Source: Bacteroidetes bacterium GWC2_46_850 (GTDB lineage Bacteria > Bacteroidota > Bacteroidia > Bacteroidales > Dysgonomonadaceae). Taken from it: a stretch of DNA of 64,000 nt. The notes beneath the pieces were generated by a model. It was not told the DNA's origin. It saw nothing but the letters and a program-made list of their open reading frames with translations, and did not search any database. The stretch lies in assembly GCA_001768325.1 (NCBI GenBank), contig MENQ01000016.1:124001-188000 (forward strand). The letters are read 5' to 3'. Numbering within the stretch: position 1 is the first letter of the stretch; each line of letters begins with the position of its first letter. The translations under genes and the position numbers were made by a program. This document shows positions 45,239-53,959 of the stretch, one piece after another.

Positions 45239-45952
45239 ATGGAAGAGAAATTGAAAATTTTTTTATGCGAAGATGATGAGAATCTTGGCATGTTGCTGAG
45301 AGAATACCTCCAGGCAAAAGGATTTGACACCGATCTGTTTCCCGATGGAGAAGCCGGTTTCAAAGGATTCGTGAAGACAAAATATGATCTGTGCATCGTG
45401 GATGTGATGATGCCCAAGAAAGACGGCGTAACGCTGGTAAAAGAGATCAGAACCATCAATACGGAAATCCCTGTAATTTTCCTGACAGCAAAAAACATGA
45501 AGGAAGATGTACTGGAAGGTTTCAAAGCAGGAGCCGACGACTATATCACCAAACCTTTCAGCATGGAAGAACTGGTACTGCGTATTGAAGCCATCATCCG
45601 TCGTGTGAAAGGCAAAAAGAGCAAGGAACAGCAGGTGTATAATTTTGGCACAATGACCTTCGACACCCAAAAGCAGATTCTGATAATCGGTGATACGCAA
45701 ACAAAGCTTACCACCAAGGAATCGGAACTGTTATCGCTCCTTTGCGCACATGCCAACGACATTCTGGAACGCAACCACGCACTGAAACAGATCTGGGAAG
45801 AAGACACCTATTTCAATGCACGCAGCATGGATGTCTATATCACGAAACTGCGTAAATTATTGAAACCGGAACCCAACATCGAGATCATCAACATCCACGG
45901 AAAGGGATACAAACTGATTGTACCTACCGAAGAGGAGAATGCCGAAAAATAA
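45239..45952 (+). CDS. rprY: RprY-type OmpR-family response regulator
   Basis: 237 residues. Receiver domain 5-120 with acidic pocket Asp12/Asp13, phospho-acceptor Asp55 (CIVDVMMP), Thr83 and Lys105 (ITKPF). The C-terminal winged-helix DNA-binding domain (~135-232) has TKESELLSLLCAHANDIL and RSMDVYITKLRKLLK...IINIHGKGYKLIV, as in OmpR/PhoB proteins. It is coupled to rprX and followed by a strong terminator 26 bp downstream. Target genes are not visible here. Confidence 0.93.
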   Translation: MEEKLKIFLCEDDENLGMLLREYLQAKGFDTDLFPDGEAGFKGFVKTKYDLCIVDVMMPKKDGVTLVKEIRTINTEIPVIFLTAKNMKEDVLEGFKAGADDYITKPFSMEELVLRIEAIIRRVKGKKSKEQQVYNFGTMTFDTQKQILIIGDTQTKLTTKESELLSLLCAHANDILERNHALKQIWEEDTYFNARSMDVYITKLRKLLKPEPNIEIINIHGKGYKLIVPTEEENAEK

Positions 45953-45977
45953 GATTAGGTATATCAACCTTCTTAGG

Positions 45978-46006
45978 AAGCCGCCCCGTAAAGAGGCGGC
46001 TTTTTT
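45978..46006 (+). terminator. Rho-independent terminator of rprX-rprY
   Basis: AAGCCGCC (45978-45985) pairs perfectly with GGCGGCTT (45995-46002) around a 9-nt loop, followed by a T-run (to 46006). It is the clearest terminator in the window. Confidence 0.85.
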
Positions 46007-46116
46007 ATTGATGATAAACAACATCATTTCGTTTTTTTCGGTAACAAATTTGTAACATTAAATTTAATCCGTTACTTTTGCCATGAAAGATGTTTCACGT
46101 ATAAAAGAACCCGGTG

Positions 46117-46842
46117 ATGAAAAATAGTAAAAGAAGCATGGCGAAGTCGCTCAGGCTCATCGCCACAGATCGGCAAAGAACAAACGCACTGCGCGTATGG
46201 GAACAGAAGACAATTGCTTATCTGGTCCAGAAAGTGCCGGCATGGCTAAGCTCGGACGGCCTCACAGCCATAGGCTTTTTTGGCAACCTGATGGTAGCAT
46301 CCAGTTTTGTAATGGGAGCTTACCTGAATCACTACTGGCTTTTGCTGTCGCTGCTTGGGTTCGCCATCAACTGGTTGGGTGACTCACTTGATGGTCGCCT
46401 GGCCTACTACCGGAATAAACCCCGCAAATGGTACGGTTTCTCACTCGACGTAACGGTAGACTGGATAGGAACCATCCTCATTGGACTGGGATTCTCCATT
46501 TTTGTCCCAGGTCTCTGGAAATATGCAGGATTCATGTTCGTGGTGCTGTACGGGTGGGAGATGATCACCGCCCAACTGCGTTATAAGATTGGGGGACAGT
46601 ACTCCATCGACTCGGGCATTTTTGGTCCAACCGAAGTGCGCTTGCTATTAGGCACCATCATTACCTTTGAGGTATTCGTGCCGGGCTCCATTCAATTTCT
46701 TGCCACTGCAGCCTGTTTCTTCCTGCTGATATCCAACATTGTTGAAGGAAAACGATTGCTTCTTCTGGCCGACGAACAGGATAAGGCTGATCGTCTGGCG
46801 AAGGAAACAGAGCGGGAGACCCTGCGCAAGGAAAATGCCTGA
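46117..46842 (+). CDS. CDP-alcohol phosphatidyltransferase family membrane protein
   Basis: A 241-residue protein with about six membrane helices. The family motif D-x2-D-G-x2-A-R-x8-9-G-x3-D-x3-D is present near residue 90 as DSLDGRLAYYRNKPRKWYGF followed by SLDVTVD; all four Asp and both Gly are kept, but the Arg after Ala is replaced by Tyr-Tyr-Arg. These enzymes join an alcohol head group to CDP-diacylglycerol or a related CDP compound; which alcohol is not clear. The start is the ATG at 46117 (an adjacent GTG at 46114 is possible). It is a single gene between the rprY terminator and yicC. The upstream gap 45953-46116 holds only the terminator. Confidence 0.8.
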   Translation: MKNSKRSMAKSLRLIATDRQRTNALRVWEQKTIAYLVQKVPAWLSSDGLTAIGFFGNLMVASSFVMGAYLNHYWLLLSLLGFAINWLGDSLDGRLAYYRNKPRKWYGFSLDVTVDWIGTILIGLGFSIFVPGLWKYAGFMFVVLYGWEMITAQLRYKIGGQYSIDSGIFGPTEVRLLLGTIITFEVFVPGSIQFLATAACFFLLISNIVEGKRLLLLADEQDKADRLAKETERETLRKENA

Positions 46843-46921
46843 GTTGTTCCCACACGTTTCATTGGATTCTGCACGTTGAAGTTTCACCGCCAAAATATGC
46901 CTGTTTAAGCCAAAAAAAAAC

Positions 46922-46929
46922 TACCTTTG
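46922..46929 (+). promoter_or_regulatory. -7 element (TACCTTTG) for the yicC-gmk operon
   Basis: TACCTTTG is an exact match to the Bacteroidota -7 consensus and lies 15 bp before the yicC ATG. The -33 region is not clear. Confidence 0.45.
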
Positions 46930-46944
46930 TGCAAAACAAAAAAA

Positions 46945-47817
46945 ATGGCATTATCCATGACGGGATACGGCAAGGCGGTAGCCGAACTCCCCAACAAAAA
47001 AGTTACAATAGAGATAAAATCGTTGAACAGCAAGCAATTTGATCTGTTCACCCGACTCCCTGTCATTTACCGCGAGAAGGAGATCGCCCTGCGTAATACA
47101 CTGGCAAACCGGCTGGAACGCGGCAAGGTAGATCTCTCCATGAATGTGGAGGTAATTTCCAAAGATGTATCTTCCAGGATCGATCACCAGATTGTGGGTC
47201 AGTATCATCGGGAAATAAGTGATATGGCGCTCGAATTGAATATTCCTCAGCCAGAGGAGTGGTTCTCGTTGTTACTTCGTCTGCCTGATGTAATGAAACA
47301 GGAGACGGAAGCATTGGGTGAAGAAGAATGGAGCACCATAGAAACCGCAATCAACCGTGCCGTGGATGAAGTAATCGCTTTCCGCAAACAGGAGGGAAAG
47401 ATGCTGACCAGGGTGTTGGCGGAGAAAATCCAGTTGATCCGCTCTTTACTGGCAGAAGTGGAACCTTTTGAGTCTGAACGAATGGAGAAAATCAAAAACC
47501 GTATTTATGATGGCTTGACTAACCTGGAGGGCATAGAATATGATAAAAATCGTTTCGAACAGGAGATGATATACTATATTGAGAAACTCGATGTGAACGA
47601 GGAGAAGACCCGTCTTGCGCATCATCTCGATTACTTTTCCGAAACACTATCCGATAGCCGTTCCCAAGGAAAAAAACTGGGTTTCATTGCTCAGGAGATC
47701 GGGCGTGAGATCAACACACTCGGCTCAAAATCAAACCAATCGGGGATGCAACGTATTGTGGTGCAGATGAAGGATGAGCTGGAACAGATCAAAGAACAGA
47801 TATTAAATATATTGTAG
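46945..47817 (+). CDS. YicC family endoribonuclease
   Basis: A 290-residue protein of the YicC/YloC family, which includes RNA endonucleases. The N-terminal signature MALSMTGYGKA is present, as are the conserved IEIKSLNSKQFDLFTRLP and the C-terminal GKKLGFIAQEIGREINTLGSKSN. The ATG at 46945 is chosen over a TTG at 46927 because it matches the family N-terminus. It sits 50 bp upstream of gmk, a conserved neighbour in many bacteria. Confidence 0.92.
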   Translation: MALSMTGYGKAVAELPNKKVTIEIKSLNSKQFDLFTRLPVIYREKEIALRNTLANRLERGKVDLSMNVEVISKDVSSRIDHQIVGQYHREISDMALELNIPQPEEWFSLLLRLPDVMKQETEALGEEEWSTIETAINRAVDEVIAFRKQEGKMLTRVLAEKIQLIRSLLAEVEPFESERMEKIKNRIYDGLTNLEGIEYDKNRFEQEMIYYIEKLDVNEEKTRLAHHLDYFSETLSDSRSQGKKLGFIAQEIGREINTLGSKSNQSGMQRIVVQMKDELEQIKEQILNIL

Positions 47818-47867
47818 CAACAAGTGACCGCACACAAACCGGTATGTTGTCCGAACACATAGAGGCA

Positions 47868-48431
47868 ATGGCAAAACTAATCATATTTTCAGCTCCGTCG
47901 GGTGCGGGCAAATCCACGCTCGTCAGGTACCTGCTGGCCCAGGAATTAAATCTTCAGTTTTCCATTTCGGCTACCAGCCGCCTCCCCCGAGGTGAAGAGA
48001 AGAATGGTGTGGAATATCATTTTCTCTCTCCTGATGAATTTCGGAAACGAATTGCCAACAAAGAATTTCTCGAATTTGAAGAGGTTTACACCGACAAGTT
48101 CTATGGTACGCTGAAAAGCGAAGTAGACCGCATTCTGGGAGAAGGCAAGAATGTGGTCTTCGATGTGGATTGCATTGGCGGGTTAAACATTAAAAAGATC
48201 TATGGTGAGCAGGCACTAAGCATCTTTGTGATGCCTCCCTCGGTGGAGGTTTTGCGTGAACGGCTTGAAAAGCGAGGTACCGATACGCCGCAGGTAATTG
48301 AAAACCGACTGGCAAAGGCCGAATATGAGATGAGTTTTGCATCGCAGTTCGATGTGGTCGTATGTAACGACGACTTCGACCGGGCAAAAGATGAAGTACT
48401 GACACTGGTATCCAATTTTATTCAGGAATAA
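47868..48431 (+). CDS. gmk: Guanylate kinase
   Basis: A 187-residue enzyme phosphorylating GMP to GDP. The P-loop is SAPSGAGKST (8-17); the GMP-binding region includes SRLPRGEEKNGVEYHFLS, and the lid has RLEKRGTD. The ATG at 47868 is preceded by agagg and gives the standard N-terminus; an ATG at 47844 would add 8 residues. The next gene starts 3 bp after the stop, so yicC-gmk-esterase-transporter form one operon. Confidence 0.95.
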   Translation: MAKLIIFSAPSGAGKSTLVRYLLAQELNLQFSISATSRLPRGEEKNGVEYHFLSPDEFRKRIANKEFLEFEEVYTDKFYGTLKSEVDRILGEGKNVVFDVDCIGGLNIKKIYGEQALSIFVMPPSVEVLRERLEKRGTDTPQVIENRLAKAEYEMSFASQFDVVVCNDDFDRAKDEVLTLVSNFIQE

Positions 48432-48434
48432 GCG

Positions 48435-49358
48435 ATGTCATACAAAGCAGTTATCCTCTTTTTTACGGCACTGCTCTTCTCTGTTACGTTACCAGCCGGA
48501 ACACTGCTGAAAGAAACACGTGTCTTTGCAGAGAGGGAAGGTACCCCGTTGAAACTCGACATATACAAAACCGACTCTGCAACCATCCTTCCTCAACCCT
48601 GTCTGGTGTTTGTGTTTGGTGGTGGATTCAAGGAGGGAACACGTGATGCCAGACTCTATCTCCCCTATTTTCATTATTTTGCCACAAAAGGATATACCGT
48701 AGTCTCTATCGATTACCGTCTTGGAATGAAAGGGAGGGAAGCTCCCGGCATCCTGAACCACAAACCGCTGCAGCAGGCGATAGAAATGGCGGTGGCAGAT
48801 CTTTATCTCGCTACAAACTATCTGCTGACCCAGGCAGATGAACTGAATATTGATCCCTCGCTCATTATCCTCAGTGGATCGAGCGCGGGTGCCATCACGG
48901 TGTTGCAGGCAGATTACATGGAACGCGACCACAATCCTGCGGCCGACGTACTACCGGATGATTTCCGGTATGCCGGTGTCATATCTTTTGCAGGCGGCAT
49001 CTTCAGCAAAGAGGGATTGCCCTCTTATTCGCAACGACCTGCTCCCACCCTTTTCTTTCATGGCAGTGCCGACAAGCTGGTGCCTTACAACAATACCCGT
49101 TTATTTAAACTGGGCATGTTCGGTTCCAGAGCACTCACGAAACGATTCAGGAGTGAGCGGTATCCCTATATTTTTTATATCATGGAAGAAATAGGTCACG
49201 AAGTGTCGGAATATCCAATGAAAGAATTTTTGCCTGAGATAGAACAATTTATCAACGACTTCGTGTTCGATCGCAAACAGTGGATGCAGGAGATCTACTT
49301 TAAAGACATGCTCCGTTCATCGGAACCATCTAACACGCCAGCGAACTATTACAACTGA
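48435..49358 (+). CDS. Secreted alpha/beta-hydrolase (esterase/lipase)
   Basis: A 307-residue protein with signal peptide (1-22, ending LPAGT). The fold is marked by VFVFGGGFKEG (oxyanion-hole Gly run), the nucleophile elbow LSGSSAGA, Asp in FHGSADKLVP and His in EEIGHEVSE, giving a Ser-Asp-His triad. It resembles carboxylesterases that act on small esters. The substrate is unknown. It is translationally close to gmk (3 bp) and to the following transporter (1 bp). Confidence 0.8.
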   Translation: MSYKAVILFFTALLFSVTLPAGTLLKETRVFAEREGTPLKLDIYKTDSATILPQPCLVFVFGGGFKEGTRDARLYLPYFHYFATKGYTVVSIDYRLGMKGREAPGILNHKPLQQAIEMAVADLYLATNYLLTQADELNIDPSLIILSGSSAGAITVLQADYMERDHNPAADVLPDDFRYAGVISFAGGIFSKEGLPSYSQRPAPTLFFHGSADKLVPYNNTRLFKLGMFGSRALTKRFRSERYPYIFYIMEEIGHEVSEYPMKEFLPEIEQFINDFVFDRKQWMQEIYFKDMLRSSEPSNTPANYYN

Positions 49359-49359
49359 T

Positions 49360-50271
49360 ATGCAAAAATACATCGAGAAATATCTGCTCCCCGTCGCGAT
49401 GATCCTGGGGATCACCTTTCACAAACAGCTTGCTATTTTCTCACCGGTTATACCCTACCTGCTCTCGCTCATGCTCTTTATTACCTATTGCCGGGTAAGC
49501 TGGAGCGATATCAGGCTGACCAAATTCCATTACATTTTGCTGGCCATTCAATATTTGGGAAGTGCGCTGGTTTATCTGGTGTTGCGACAGTTTAACGAAG
49601 TTTTGGCCCAAGCGGCCATGATTTGTGTGCTGACCGCCACGGCCACTTCGGCACCAGTTGTAGCCGGACTCCTCGGAGGAAGCATCTCCGTGACGGCGGC
49701 CTATTCCATCATCAGTAATCTTTCTGTCGCTTTTATTGCTCCCCTTTTTCTGTCCGTCATCGGGGAAAGCAACGTGGAAGTATCCCTTGCCTCCTCCTTC
49801 TGGCATATTTTGCTGAAAGTGATGCCCATTCTCGTCGTTCCTTTTCTGGTGGCCTTTCTTCTACAGAAAACCGCTCCCCGAATACATAAAAAAATACGGT
49901 CTGCCCAGATCATCTCCTTCTATCTGTGGGCAGCCGCACTCACCGTGGTGATCGGCAATGTAACACAATATGTTCGTTTGCAGGACGACGGCAACTATAC
50001 CCTGGAGGTAATCATCGCCGCCACCTCGTTGCTGATTTGTCTCTTCCAGTTCTTTTTTGGCAGAAAGATCGGCAGCCAGTTCGGGTGGACCGTTGCCGGC
50101 GGACAGGGGTTGGGACAAAAGAACACCGTGCTTGCCATCTGGCTCACCCAGACATATCTGAATCCGTTGGCAACCCTCGGACCAGGAACTTATGTGCTTT
50201 GGCAGAACCTGGTCAACTCATGGCAGATATGGCGGCATGCGAAGAGGAAAGAAAACTCAGATTTTTCCTAA
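49360..50271 (+). CDS. BASS-family (bile acid:sodium symporter-like) transporter
   Basis: A 303-residue integral membrane protein with about nine or ten helices. Segments such as TATATSAPVVAGLLGGSISVTAAYSIISNLS and GWTVAGGQGLGQKNTVLAIW resemble the two crossover motifs of the bile-acid/Na+ symporter superfamily, whose members carry organic anions including pantoate and keto acids. Substrate is not predictable. Its last 15 bp overlap the convergent oxidoreductase gene. Confidence 0.8.
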   Translation: MQKYIEKYLLPVAMILGITFHKQLAIFSPVIPYLLSLMLFITYCRVSWSDIRLTKFHYILLAIQYLGSALVYLVLRQFNEVLAQAAMICVLTATATSAPVVAGLLGGSISVTAAYSIISNLSVAFIAPLFLSVIGESNVEVSLASSFWHILLKVMPILVVPFLVAFLLQKTAPRIHKKIRSAQIISFYLWAAALTVVIGNVTQYVRLQDDGNYTLEVIIAATSLLICLFQFFFGRKIGSQFGWTVAGGQGLGQKNTVLAIWLTQTYLNPLATLGPGTYVLWQNLVNSWQIWRHAKRKENSDFS

Positions 50272-51234
50272 AATCCGATCCATGACATGATTAGTTCGAA
50301 TGGCGGTGGTACCCGTACTCAAGGGAAGGATGCTCCCGCCGTTCAGATAATTCACAACACTTTGAATCAAATAATACTGGATATTTTCGGGATTCTCTTC
50401 CCGTAATTCCTGCGTTCCTTCGGATGATTCCAAAAGGATGGGTGAAAAATCGAACGTAGAAAAGGAAAGTTTTCCCTTTGTGCCGATTATGTCGATGCGG
50501 TCGGTACGGGTATCTTTCGGGGCGATAAAGCTCCAGCTACCACTGCCCAGCATACCCGACTGAAAACGAAAGGCAGCAGTGACCGTATCCTCCACATCAT
50601 AAAGTCCCCCCACATTGGCAGCAAAGCCGTGCACATCGGAAATCTCTCCAAACAGATAATCAAGCAAATCGAATTGGTGGGAAGCAAGGTCGTAAAAGTA
50701 ACCAGCTCCGGCAATCTCCTTTTTTACCCGCCAGGACAGGTTGCTCCGATCATTATCTGTCGCATAAGGCGGAATGGAAAAACGTATTTGAACGGTGGAG
50801 ATTTTACCCAATAGATCATCATCTATCAATTGTTTCACCCTAAGAAAATAAGGTAGTGTCCTACGATAATAAGCCACAAAGCAGGGAATACTGGTCTCCG
50901 CAGAAACACGGTTCATTTGAAGACACTCCTCATAGGAGGCAGCCATCGGCTTTTCCACATAGACCGGTTTACCGGCCTTCATGGCGGCAATGGCATATTC
51001 CGCGTGAGAACCGGGAGGCGTTGCCACATACACAGCATTTACCTGTGGATCATTAATCAGATCCAGTGCGTTGTTGTACCACTTTCCGATTCCATGACGC
51101 TGCGCGTAGTCTTTCGCCTTGTCAATGTTGCGTCGCATCACCGCGACGACATCCGATCCCTCTACCTTGCTGAAGGCCGGTCCGCTTTTTTTCTCCGTTA
51201 CGTCTCCGCAACCGATAAAACCCCAGTGTATCAT
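50257..51234 (-). CDS. Gfo/Idh/MocA-family NAD(P)-dependent oxidoreductase, cytoplasmic
   Basis: A 325-residue sugar or cyclitol dehydrogenase without signal peptide. The Rossmann motif is WGFIGCGDVTEKKSGPAF near the N-terminus, and the catalytic Lys is in VYVEKPMAAS (~95). The C-terminal alpha/beta substrate domain includes YDLASHQFDLLDYLFG, carrying the conserved His of this family. It is the last gene of the region-C series, 132 bp downstream of the CcsBA gene, behind several short tandem repeats. Confidence 0.9.
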   Translation of the reverse strand: MIHWGFIGCGDVTEKKSGPAFSKVEGSDVVAVMRRNIDKAKDYAQRHGIGKWYNNALDLINDPQVNAVYVATPPGSHAEYAIAAMKAGKPVYVEKPMAASYEECLQMNRVSAETSIPCFVAYYRRTLPYFLRVKQLIDDDLLGKISTVQIRFSIPPYATDNDRSNLSWRVKKEIAGAGYFYDLASHQFDLLDYLFGEISDVHGFAANVGGLYDVEDTVTAAFRFQSGMLGSGSWSFIAPKDTRTDRIDIIGTKGKLSFSTFDFSPILLESSEGTQELREENPENIQYYLIQSVVNYLNGGSILPLSTGTTAIRTNHVMDRILGKI

Positions 51235-51242
51235 AATTAATG

Positions 51243-51282
51243 TGTTGATGTGTTGATGTGTTGATGTGTTGATGTGTTGATG
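51243..51282. repeat. Five perfect tandem copies of the 8-mer TGTTGATG
   Basis: Five uninterrupted 8-bp units lie 8 bp upstream of the oxidoreductase ATG (minus strand), in the position of its leader or promoter. Copy number could vary by slippage and change spacing. Confidence 0.95.
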
Positions 51283-51333
51283 TAATCATTACTTACTTGC
51301 CACTGTCTTTAATAACATTCCACCACCGGAGCT

Positions 51334-51364
51334 GACTCCTGACTCCTGACAGCTAAAAGCTAAA
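51334..51364. repeat. Short heptamer repeats (GACTCCT x2, AGCTAAA x2)
   Basis: GACTCCT occurs twice in tandem plus GAC (51334-51350), followed at once by two tandem AGCTAAA (51351-51364), immediately 3' of the CcsBA stop codon. Confidence 0.85.
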
Positions 51365-51366
51365 CC

Positions 51367-53859
51367 TCACTGTTTTGCTTTCCTGTAAGAAGCAACACCC
51401 AGTATTCCCAGCGCTGCAAATGCGACTGCAATGTACAAAAAAACAGTAACATCGCTATCGCTTTGTCCGTAAGAATGCATCCCGCTCAGAAAATAATTCA
51501 CACCGAGAAAAGTCATTAAAACGGAAGAAAAGGCGAAGACCGACAACAGGTTGAACAACCATTCACCCTGCCACTTTTTTACCAGATGGAGATGGGTGAC
51601 GACAGAATATACCACGATTGTAATCAGTGCCCAGGTTTCCTTGGGATCCCATCCCCAATAACGACCCCATGACTCATTCGCCCAAATGGCTCCCAGAAAA
51701 GTGCCGATGGTCATCAGAGCAAGTCCTACCAACAGCGATAAATTATTGATGATACTCAGCTCCCGCATACGGCAAGAGACATGCACACTTTTCTTTGAGA
51801 ATGCCATGATAGTGAGGTTGGTGATACCCAGTAAAAAACTAATTCCGAAGAATCCATAAGCTGCTACAATCACAGCCACATGAAACATCAGCCAGGGTGA
51901 TTTTAATACCGGCACCAGTGTATTGATCTGCGGATCCATCCAGTTGAGGCCGGAGACAAAAAGGATCACCCCACCGAAGAGAATTGCCAAAGCCAGCGTG
52001 AGGATGTTCTTGCGACCAAAGGTGAATCCTGCTACCACCGTAGCCCAGGCCACATAAACCATGGTCTCATAGGAATTACTCCAGGGTGCATAACCGGAAA
52101 TATACCAACGCAGAGCCATGCCGGCGGTATGATAAATAAAGAGTGCCACGATAAAAACGACCGCTGTAAATATTGCATTGCGAAGCCATTCACGTCTCTG
52201 CCACATTTGCATGAACGCCAGAATTAAAAGGATCCCGCCGAAAATAAAATAACCCGTTCTGGTGCGGCTAAAGATATTCATCTGATTGTAGCGTACTTCG
52301 GCCTCAATCTTCCGGGGGTGAATGAGTGAAGCTTTGTCGTTCTGTATTTGATAGCGGGCAATCTCGTCCAGTCGTTCATCAGCTTTACTCCAATCTCCGT
52401 GCTGCAGTGCAGATTGTACTTCCGACAGATATCGGTTGAAAATGTCAGCAATGAATAGTGAGTCCTGAGGCTGAAAATCTGCGAGATCATCGTCTGGTGC
52501 GTACCAGGTATGAGACGGATCGTCCGGACTCGGAAAGATACCCGGCATGCTATGACTAATCAGTTGATAAACAATATTGATCTGTTCATCGAGTTTAATC
52601 AGATCCTTCTCTGCTGTTGTTCGTCCGACAGCAGGCCGGTGATAGATATGCTGCATTTGTGGAAGCAAACGATAGTTTCCCTCCTGGTCGAAGAAATGGT
52701 AATAAGGCGAATAATCTTTCGGCAGGTTATACTGCAGGCTTATTTGTTCATTGGGAATGGCTATAAAGGGTACCTGCGTCCACATCCGGGGCAGGGCGAG
52801 CAGACTCAGCAGAAACTGATCGGCATTGAGAGAGCCGAAACTCTGTTCTTTATATATTTTCCGCAAAATTTCTGAGGAGAAGGTGTTCATGGGCATGACA
52901 CGTCCGCGGAATTGTACCGGCAATGTACCGAACCGGGCAGCATGATCCCGGGGAACAGTAATTTCCTGCAGTGCATGATCCAGGGATGTAACCGATAAGA
53001 CCGAACTGCCCTGCGGCTCCAGCAGCTCACGGATCAAAGAATCACTCAGATTCTCCGGATTGTTTTCCTCCGTCTCTCCAAAGGCAACGAACGGTACAAT
53101 CAGCAAAGCCGCGATGAGTGTCAGTTTGCCGGCCTCCTCCCTGATCTCCCTGAGTTGTCGACCCAGCTTCCTGAAACGGGAATTCGGCATAAAGAACATC
53201 AGCAGGAAACCGACCAATAGCAACGCATAACCGCCATAAGTTATGGTACGGCCCGCCACATCTTTGTTCACTGACAGAATGGTTCCCAGCTCATCCTCGT
53301 CGTAGGAAGCCTGAAAGAACCGATATCCTTTCAGATCCAGCACGTTGTTCATAAATATCTTCGTTTCACGCACTTCCCCTTCAATATGCAGCCGCAGATT
53401 ACTCTCATAGGAAGAGGGGCTCTGAGAACCGGGATATCGATGTAATTTAAAATCAATGAGCTCCAGCACAAAAGGCATTGTTTCTGTTTTGATTCCCCTG
53501 GAGGTGTACATCACCAGTTGATCTGTCTGCTCTCCTTTACGGATATGGACCTGCCCTTCCTTACCAAACAAAAATGTGGTCAGTGCTCCACCCAGTATCA
53601 CAATAAGGGCAAGATGAACGACAATCATTGCCCACTTCCTGCGCTTGATGTAGTTATACCGGATCAATACCAGGAGAAAATTAATCACCAGCAGAAACTG
53701 CAACAGGATAAATAGCGGTGAGTAATATATCAGCATTTTTGCAGCCTCGGTATTCATCTGCTTCTCCACCAATGTAGCCATCGCCAGTCCTGCTGCATAG
53801 ATGAGCAACAACACAATACTGGTTTTATAGGAAGACAAGGTATCTATCAGTTTATCCAT
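51367..53859 (-). CDS. CcsB-CcsA fusion: system II cytochrome c synthase
   Basis: An 830-residue membrane protein that exports haem and attaches it to CxxCH motifs of c-type cytochromes. The N-terminal CcsB/ResB part has helices at ~13-32, 42-66 and 76-100, then a periplasmic stretch and a helix at ~208-225. The C-terminal CcsA part has the WWD haem-handling motif WGRYWGWDPKETW (731-743) between membrane segments and conserved His residues (VAVIVAAYGF..., THLHLVKK). The middle (~260-540) is a long periplasmic insert. Its presence in a catabolic cluster, two genes downstream of a tetraheme cytochrome, suggests that it matures that protein. A 100-bp gap separates it from the TIM-barrel gene. 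Confidence 0.9.
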   Translation of the reverse strand: MDKLIDTLSSYKTSIVLLLIYAAGLAMATLVEKQMNTEAAKMLIYYSPLFILLQFLLVINFLLVLIRYNYIKRRKWAMIVVHLALIVILGGALTTFLFGKEGQVHIRKGEQTDQLVMYTSRGIKTETMPFVLELIDFKLHRYPGSQSPSSYESNLRLHIEGEVRETKIFMNNVLDLKGYRFFQASYDEDELGTILSVNKDVAGRTITYGGYALLLVGFLLMFFMPNSRFRKLGRQLREIREEAGKLTLIAALLIVPFVAFGETEENNPENLSDSLIRELLEPQGSSVLSVTSLDHALQEITVPRDHAARFGTLPVQFRGRVMPMNTFSSEILRKIYKEQSFGSLNADQFLLSLLALPRMWTQVPFIAIPNEQISLQYNLPKDYSPYYHFFDQEGNYRLLPQMQHIYHRPAVGRTTAEKDLIKLDEQINIVYQLISHSMPGIFPSPDDPSHTWYAPDDDLADFQPQDSLFIADIFNRYLSEVQSALQHGDWSKADERLDEIARYQIQNDKASLIHPRKIEAEVRYNQMNIFSRTRTGYFIFGGILLILAFMQMWQRREWLRNAIFTAVVFIVALFIYHTAGMALRWYISGYAPWSNSYETMVYVAWATVVAGFTFGRKNILTLALAILFGGVILFVSGLNWMDPQINTLVPVLKSPWLMFHVAVIVAAYGFFGISFLLGITNLTIMAFSKKSVHVSCRMRELSIINNLSLLVGLALMTIGTFLGAIWANESWGRYWGWDPKETWALITIVVYSVVTHLHLVKKWQGEWLFNLLSVFAFSSVLMTFLGVNYFLSGMHSYGQSDSDVTVFLYIAVAFAALGILGVASYRKAKQ

Positions 53860-53959
53860 CAGTCGATTATTTTTTTGTTTACCTTTGTGTTTGACTAAAA
53901 TGAGCGAAAGAAATTCATCCTTCGCTCATTTTATGATGTATGTTCTACAGGAAAATGCC

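Noticed and set aside
51243..51282. Possible CRISPR-like array
   Set aside because: The units are contiguous 8-mers without spacers, and no cas gene is present.
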